Source: Pedobacter sp. Bi126 | Lineage (GTDB): Bacteria; Bacteroidota; Bacteroidia; Sphingobacteriales; Sphingobacteriaceae | DNA length: 64,000 bases | Reading direction: 5' to 3' | Assembly: GCF_918698245.1 (NCBI RefSeq) | Contig: NZ_CAKKMS010000008.1 | Coordinates: 1 to 64,000 of the forward strand | Part shown: positions 60,588 to 64,000 of the stretch, one piece after another | Position numbering within the stretch: the first letter of the stretch is position 1 | How the letters are laid out: the number at the start of each line of letters is the position of its first letter | Notes under the pieces: model-generated | Told to the model about the DNA's origin: nothing | Seen by the model: only the letters and a program-made list of their open reading frames with translations | Database searches by the model: none | Program-made: the position numbers and the translations under genes

Positions 60588-61754
60588 TTAAAATCGTCTA
60601 TACGATTCAGTTAATTCAAATACTTTAGTAATGATATCTTTTTCTACCTCATCGAAAGCTATATTTTTTCGGGCAAATACCTTTTCTGTTGTTTCGAACA
60701 TTTTATTCAGTTTATAGGTATCAAAACCGCTGGTGCCTCCCCAACTAAAATCAGGAATATGATTTGGAGGAAAACCTGCACCAAAAACATTGGCTCCAAT
60801 ACCAACCACACTACCGGTGTTAAACATGGTATTTATGCCAGATTTAGCATGATCGGCCATAATTAAACCACAAAACTGCAAATTGGTGTTTCGCATTTTT
60901 TTGCTTTCGTAATCGTAAAGTTTTACTTCGGCATAATTATTTTTTAAATTCGAATTATTGGTATCGGCACCTATATTACACCACTCGCCCATTACCGAAT
61001 TGCCCAAATAACCCTCATGGCCTTTAGCAGAGTTGCCCCAAATTACCGAATTGTTAATTTCACCTCCTGCACGGCTATTCGGACCTATGGTAGTACCTGA
61101 ATATATTTTAGCACCCATTTTTATAGATGAATTTTCGCAAAGTGCAAAGGATCCTCTTATTAAAGAGCCTTCCCAAACCTCAGCATTCTTACCGATATAA
61201 ATCGGTCCGTAAGTACTATTAAATACGCTGCATTCGGCTTTTGCCCCCTCCTCTAAAAAAATATCATCTCCGAGTAGCTGATTGGTACCACTTAACCTTG
61301 CCGAACTGCGTCCTTCGGTCAATAATTTAAAATCTTTTCTGATCTCGCCGGGATTATTACCAAAAATATGTTCAGGATAAACAATCTGTATAAAATCAGC
61401 TGTGTATTCTATCGGCTTTAGCGATTTAACCGATTCTAAGTCGTGCTGATCTGCGATATATGCGATTATGACATCTCTTTTGTAAAGCACTTCACCTGCT
61501 TTAAGTTTATTTACAGCGTTTAGCAAAGCCTCATCCGGACAAACAGAACCGTTTATAAACAAATCGGCATTGGGTTTTGGCGCAAACTTTACAGAAAGGT
61601 AATCTTGGGTATGAAAGCCAAAATCGGCTTTTAAATATTTAGCCCATTTCTCGGCAATGGTTAAAATTCCTATGCGTAAATCGGCCACAGGCCTGGTAAA
61701 CGTAAGCGGACGTAGGGACATCCAAGAAGCATCATCAAAAAGATTGATTGTCAT
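60588..61754 (-). CDS. GlmU-like sugar nucleotidyltransferase family protein
   Basis: 388 residues from the ATG at 61754, just past the rpmE2 terminator; a longer frame to 61880 overlaps rpmE2 and is rejected. The N-terminus has LRPLTFTRPVADLRIGILTI, a variant nucleotidyltransferase start, and the C-terminal half (about 190-370) is a left-handed beta-helix of hexapeptide repeats (SKIYSGTTIGPNSRAGG-like). It resembles putative GlmU-like proteins of Bacteroidota. The nucleotidyl substrate is unknown. tpiA follows after 47 bp. Confidence 0.8.
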   Translation of the reverse strand: MTINLFDDASWMSLRPLTFTRPVADLRIGILTIAEKWAKYLKADFGFHTQDYLSVKFAPKPNADLFINGSVCPDEALLNAVNKLKAGEVLYKRDVIIAYIADQHDLESVKSLKPIEYTADFIQIVYPEHIFGNNPGEIRKDFKLLTEGRSSARLSGTNQLLGDDIFLEEGAKAECSVFNSTYGPIYIGKNAEVWEGSLIRGSFALCENSSIKMGAKIYSGTTIGPNSRAGGEINNSVIWGNSAKGHEGYLGNSVMGEWCNIGADTNNSNLKNNYAEVKLYDYESKKMRNTNLQFCGLIMADHAKSGINTMFNTGSVVGIGANVFGAGFPPNHIPDFSWGGTSGFDTYKLNKMFETTEKVFARKNIAFDEVEKDIITKVFELTESYRRF

Positions 61755-61764
61755 AAGCAACAAA

Positions 61765-61801
61765 AATAAAAAAAGTCCCGATGCTTTTGGCAAAGGGACT
61801 T
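61765..61801 (-). terminator. terminator of rpmE2
   Basis: On the minus strand AAGTCCC, loop, GGGACTT then TTTTTATTTTTG. It lies 27 bp after the rpmE2 stop and 11 bp before the GlmU-like start. Confidence 0.8.
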
Positions 61802-61827
61802 CAAAAAATGCTTTTTTGTTGCTAAAA

Positions 61828-62076
61828 TTATTTCTTAGCGTAACGGTTTTTGAATTTATCGATACGTCCTGCTGTATCAACCAATTTCATTTTACCAGTA
61901 TAAAAAGGGTGTGAAGTGTGAGAAATCTCTAATTTATAAAGAGGATACTCATTACCATCTTCCCATTTAATTGTTTCTTTAGTATCTACGCAAGATTTTG
62001 TTAAGAAAGCATATTCGTTAGACATGTCTTTAAAAACAACTGGTCTGTAGCTTGTTGGGTGCAAATCTTTTTTCAT
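61828..62076 (-). CDS. rpmE2: 50S ribosomal protein L31 type B
   Basis: 82 residues, in the type-B size range. MKKDLHPTSYRPVVFKDMS and ISHTSHPFYTGKMKLVDTAGRIDKF are diagnostic. No cysteine quartet, so it is the zinc-independent type. It ends in a strong terminator. Confidence 0.95.
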   Translation of the reverse strand: MKKDLHPTSYRPVVFKDMSNEYAFLTKSCVDTKETIKWEDGNEYPLYKLEISHTSHPFYTGKMKLVDTAGRIDKFKNRYAKK

Positions 62077-62394
62077 TTGAATATTATTTTAAGTTATTTG
62101 TGTGAAAGCATCAAGAACATTTTTGCAATTTGCTGGCAACAACGCTTATGACATTTCCTATTAGTCTTTCTACCTCTATTTTAGAGGATGCAAATATCCT
62201 AATTTTATTTTTGATTTACAAGCCTAAATTAAAATTTTAATTATAAGATTTCCAGGCATCTGTTTTAGTAAAACTGATTTAAACAATGTTTATTGTAAAA
62301 CGATTGCTCCATCCACATATAATGCAACAAATCTAAAATTTTTGGACTGAATATTGTTTTTCAGATATTTAAAAAATATATGTAAATTTGATAT
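62077..62394. other. gene-free spacer
   Basis: AT-rich and without a credible gene. It should contain the rpmE2 promoter on the minus strand. The minus-strand frame at 62290-62496 overlaps the small plus-strand gene and is not credible. Confidence 0.35.
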
Positions 62395-62562
62395 ATGAGA
62401 AAAGATAGCGAGTTTGATGGAATTATCCATTCTAGCAGTAGCGGAAAGCTCTACATTAAAAGCCCCGATTTCTTTGCGCAGCCAAGGATCAGACAAATGG
62501 TGGGTGCTTTAATGGAATCGAGTATTTTCAAAAAGATAGAAAAGGATAAAAACAAGAAATAG
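62395..62562 (+). CDS. 55-residue small protein, unknown
   Basis: ATG at 62395, TAG at 62560-62562. The 55 residues begin MRKDSEFDGIIHSSSSGKLY, then a hydrophobic middle with IRQMVGALMES, and end in a basic tail (KKIEKDKNKK). Too short for reliable families. It is 9 bp before the next gene, so likely in one transcript. Evidence is position, reading-frame length and codon use similar to neighbours; confidence is moderate. Confidence 0.5.
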   Translation: MRKDSEFDGIIHSSSSGKLYIKSPDFFAQPRIRQMVGALMESSIFKKIEKDKNKK

Positions 62563-62571
62563 CCGATATAG

Positions 62572-63261
62572 ATGCCTTTTAACCTGCTCTTATTCCCTCT
62601 TGTAGGCGGCTATTACATTCTTATTAGGTTCAGATACCTTAGATACGTACAATATCGGCTAGAAAACCAACGTGTACTGTTAAATTCTGCTTTTGCAGGC
62701 ATCCTGCTTTTAGGTGTATGCTTTTTATTAAGAGGATTATTCATTGCCATTTTTCCTGAAACCGTTGAACAGTTAAGTAAACTACTCCCTATCCATACTC
62801 CTTATTTCGGAACCACGAGCATGTCGTTATTTGTGGCTGTAGGTGCAACAGAAATCGCAAATCTTTTCATTAACAGGCTTAAGGCTATTAAAAGAGCGAT
62901 AGCTACTTCAGGAAATGAATTTGAGCTTTTACTGAGTTCTTCTTTTTTTGATGCCCATCTCTTACAGTTTACCTTGGATAGCGGCAAATTTTACATTGGC
63001 TGGGTTAAAGAGCTGCCAAAACCCTTTACCACCAGTTATATCCGCATTACCCCTGCCTTTAGCGGCTACCGCAAGGCTGACGATAAAGAACTGGTTTTTA
63101 CCACTCAATATTTAACGGTTTATGCCAGTTATATTGAAGATGGCTCGGTTGCAAATACAGATGAGTTAAAAACCGACCTCGTACTAAAAGCGGATAAGAT
63201 CAATTCCGTTTCGTTTTTTGATATGGATATGTACAACCGTTTTAATCCTTCGCAAGGATAA
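62572..63261 (+). CDS. membrane protein with C-terminal cytosolic domain
   Basis: 229 residues that I do not recognise by name. Two or three hydrophobic segments (about 3-20, 40-60 and 82-100) precede a beta-rich cytosolic domain (about 120-225) with LLSSSFFDAHLLQFTLDS, then GKFYIGWVKELP and FSGYRKADDKELVF. A resembling domain, a helix pair followed by TLxSGKxYIGW, occurs in many bacterial hypothetical proteins as I recall. It could bind RNA or another ligand; this is a guess. The short gene upstream may be its partner. Confidence 0.6.
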   Translation: MPFNLLLFPLVGGYYILIRFRYLRYVQYRLENQRVLLNSAFAGILLLGVCFLLRGLFIAIFPETVEQLSKLLPIHTPYFGTTSMSLFVAVGATEIANLFINRLKAIKRAIATSGNEFELLLSSSFFDAHLLQFTLDSGKFYIGWVKELPKPFTTSYIRITPAFSGYRKADDKELVFTTQYLTVYASYIEDGSVANTDELKTDLVLKADKINSVSFFDMDMYNRFNPSQG

Positions 63262-63271
63262 GCTTTTACTC

Positions 63272-63556
63272 CTAATCCTTCTTCTGACTGTATTTTTTCC
63301 AGGTTTCTATTTTGGCCTTCTGACGGGCAATATAGGCATCAGCAATTACTTCAGCCGAACTCGAGCCTTCAACCGTTTCCAGCAGTTCCTTTAATTTATA
63401 CTGATCTACATCTGCCTTATATAAGATCTGGATCAGTTTTGGAAAGTCGTTATCAATTAAATAAGCAAAGGCATCAACCAATGCATCGCGCAACTGATTA
63501 TCAGAAAGATGATCTGGTATATCGAAATCTTTGTTGATGATACTAATTAATGACAT
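63272..63556 (-). CDS. small conserved protein, unknown
   Basis: 94 residues, mostly helical and acidic (LRDALVDAFAYLIDNDFPKL, about 23-42), with a basic C-terminal helix. No signal peptide. Hypothetical in related bacteria. Its stop is 11 bp from the convergent membrane-protein stop. I know no function. Confidence 0.55.
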   Translation of the reverse strand: MSLISIINKDFDIPDHLSDNQLRDALVDAFAYLIDNDFPKLIQILYKADVDQYKLKELLETVEGSSSAEVIADAYIARQKAKIETWKKYSQKKD

Positions 63557-63653
63557 AGAATTAGGATTTTTTGGGATTATAGGATTTTAGGATCAGGGCT
63601 TTAAGATTACCTTTTTTATGCGCTTAACCAAGAACCACAGGCCAAAATTAAAT

Positions 63654-63768
63654 AAACCTGATAATAGCGGCAGGTCCCGATTTAAGTACTATATTTTGTC
63701 TTTTATTTATGGTGTGCTTGCTTGTTTCACAGGTTTCATCGGGACTATAGCGGTTAGCAGGACTGAAG
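63654..63768 (+). repeat. CCTGAT...GCAGGACT dispersed element
   Basis: AACCTGATAATAGCGGCAGG, GTCCCGAT (63674-63681) and ATCGGGAC (63738-63745) as inner arms, then TAGCAGGACTGAAG. It has the skeleton of the 210-bp repeat core. The rest of 63557-63888 shows no gene. Confidence 0.65.
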
Positions 63769-63888
63769 AGGCCATGGAATAGGGATCTTTCGTTTTCAAA
63801 ATTATAATGGAGTTACTAACCGCTTTAAGATCCCTGCATGCGCGAGGATGACGGTATCGAAAACTAAATTCATCTTCCGTTTAATCTA

Positions 63889-64000
63889 TTATATCCATTT
63901 AATTTCCTGGCAGATCTCAATCAGTACGCCATTGGTATCTTTTGGATGTACAAAACACACCATTTTATTGTCTGCACCCTTTTTTGGCGACTCGCTGAGC
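63889..64000 (-). CDS. mce: methylmalonyl-CoA epimerase, C-terminal part
   Basis: Only the last 36 residues are in the window, reading LSESPKKGADNKMVCFVHPK then DTNGVLIEICQEIKWI and a TAA stop. HPKDTNGVLIE is the diagnostic C-terminal motif of methylmalonyl-CoA epimerase, including the metal-ligand glutamate. The enzyme converts (S)- to (R)-methylmalonyl-CoA in propionate metabolism. It may relate functionally to the acyl-CoA carboxylase beta subunit in the window. The 5' part lies beyond position 64000. Confidence 0.82.
   Translation of the reverse strand, partial: LSESPKKGADNKMVCFVHPKDTNGVLIEICQEIKWI

Noticed and set aside
62290..62496. 68-codon minus-strand frame
   Set aside because: It overlaps the better-supported 55-codon plus-strand gene and has no recognisable features.
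1..64000. CRISPR array, prophage, integrative element, secretion or toxin-antitoxin system
   Set aside because: No direct repeats with regular spacers, no integrase, transposase, restriction or phage gene, and no tRNA-bounded island were found on reading both strands.

Overview
The window is an ordinary-looking stretch of chromosome from a low-GC Bacteroidota. It most resembles Sphingobacteriaceae, probably Pedobacter or a close relative; this is a judgement from gene content, not a database match. The pointers are CarboxypepD_reg/TonB receptors, a GLPGLI protein, a short fold-III arginine decarboxylase, a futalosine-pathway menaquinone gene, DUF72/DUF1579/DUF922 proteins and promoters of the Bacteroidota form (TTTG, about 20 bp, TAnnTTTG). 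I see no rRNA, tRNA, CRISPR array, prophage, insertion sequence or integrase. About 61 protein genes are supported; the last, at the right edge, is cut by the window.

Layout. 0.3-8 kb: arginine decarboxylase, a small membrane protein, DUF72, DUF1579, a PolB-type exonuclease, an Imm32-like protein, a double-ATPase ABC protein and a secreted sialidase-like protein; the last four are tightly packed on the plus strand. 8.2-13.6 kb: RNase R with a polyprenyl synthase, a secreted glycine/arginine-rich protein, and the rplU-rpmA operon. 13.6-15.1 kb: a gene-free block with three copies of a roughly 210-bp repeat. 15-21 kb: a GLPGLI/outer-membrane-receptor pair facing a BlaI/M56 regulator-protease pair, with near-identical operator-like sequences in front of both. 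21-26.5 kb: a dicarboxylate-type symporter, an ECF sigma factor with an overlapping membrane gene, DUF922, diacylglycerol kinase and a lipoprotein. 26.6-37 kb: GH20 hexosaminidase, thioredoxin reductase, M19 dipeptidase, acyl-CoA carboxylase beta, DUF2721, DUF1801, a lipoprotein, MaoC and LOG proteins. 37-47 kb: a TonB receptor, IMP dehydrogenase, sterol desaturase, PpnP, an M16 protease pair and MqnC. 47.6-53 kb: two exported ferritin-like proteins divergent from a LytTR regulator and its Y_Y_Y/LytS-type sensor kinase. 53.4-64 kb: ScpB, an Asp-rich small protein, a GNAT protein, Lrp-EamA, a minus-strand run (rpmE2, GlmU-like, tpiA, prmA, mpl, XRE), small unknown genes, and the C-terminus of methylmalonyl-CoA epimerase.

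The spacers are unusually rich in short repeats. Long inverted repeats of the CGTCATTTCGAG or CGTCATTGCGAG type lie mostly between convergent genes. A 333/379-bp element is present twice. Most striking are degenerate arrays with a strict 7-bp (sometimes 8-bp) period and a different core word at each locus, several of which overlap or touch a stop codon. Three genes (mqnC, scpB and the Asp-rich gene) have a perfect TAnnTTTG box ending only 3-4 nt before ATG, which predicts leaderless mRNAs. I found no convincing new multi-gene defence or biosynthetic system; the repeat arrays and the shared BlaI-type operator are the best leads.
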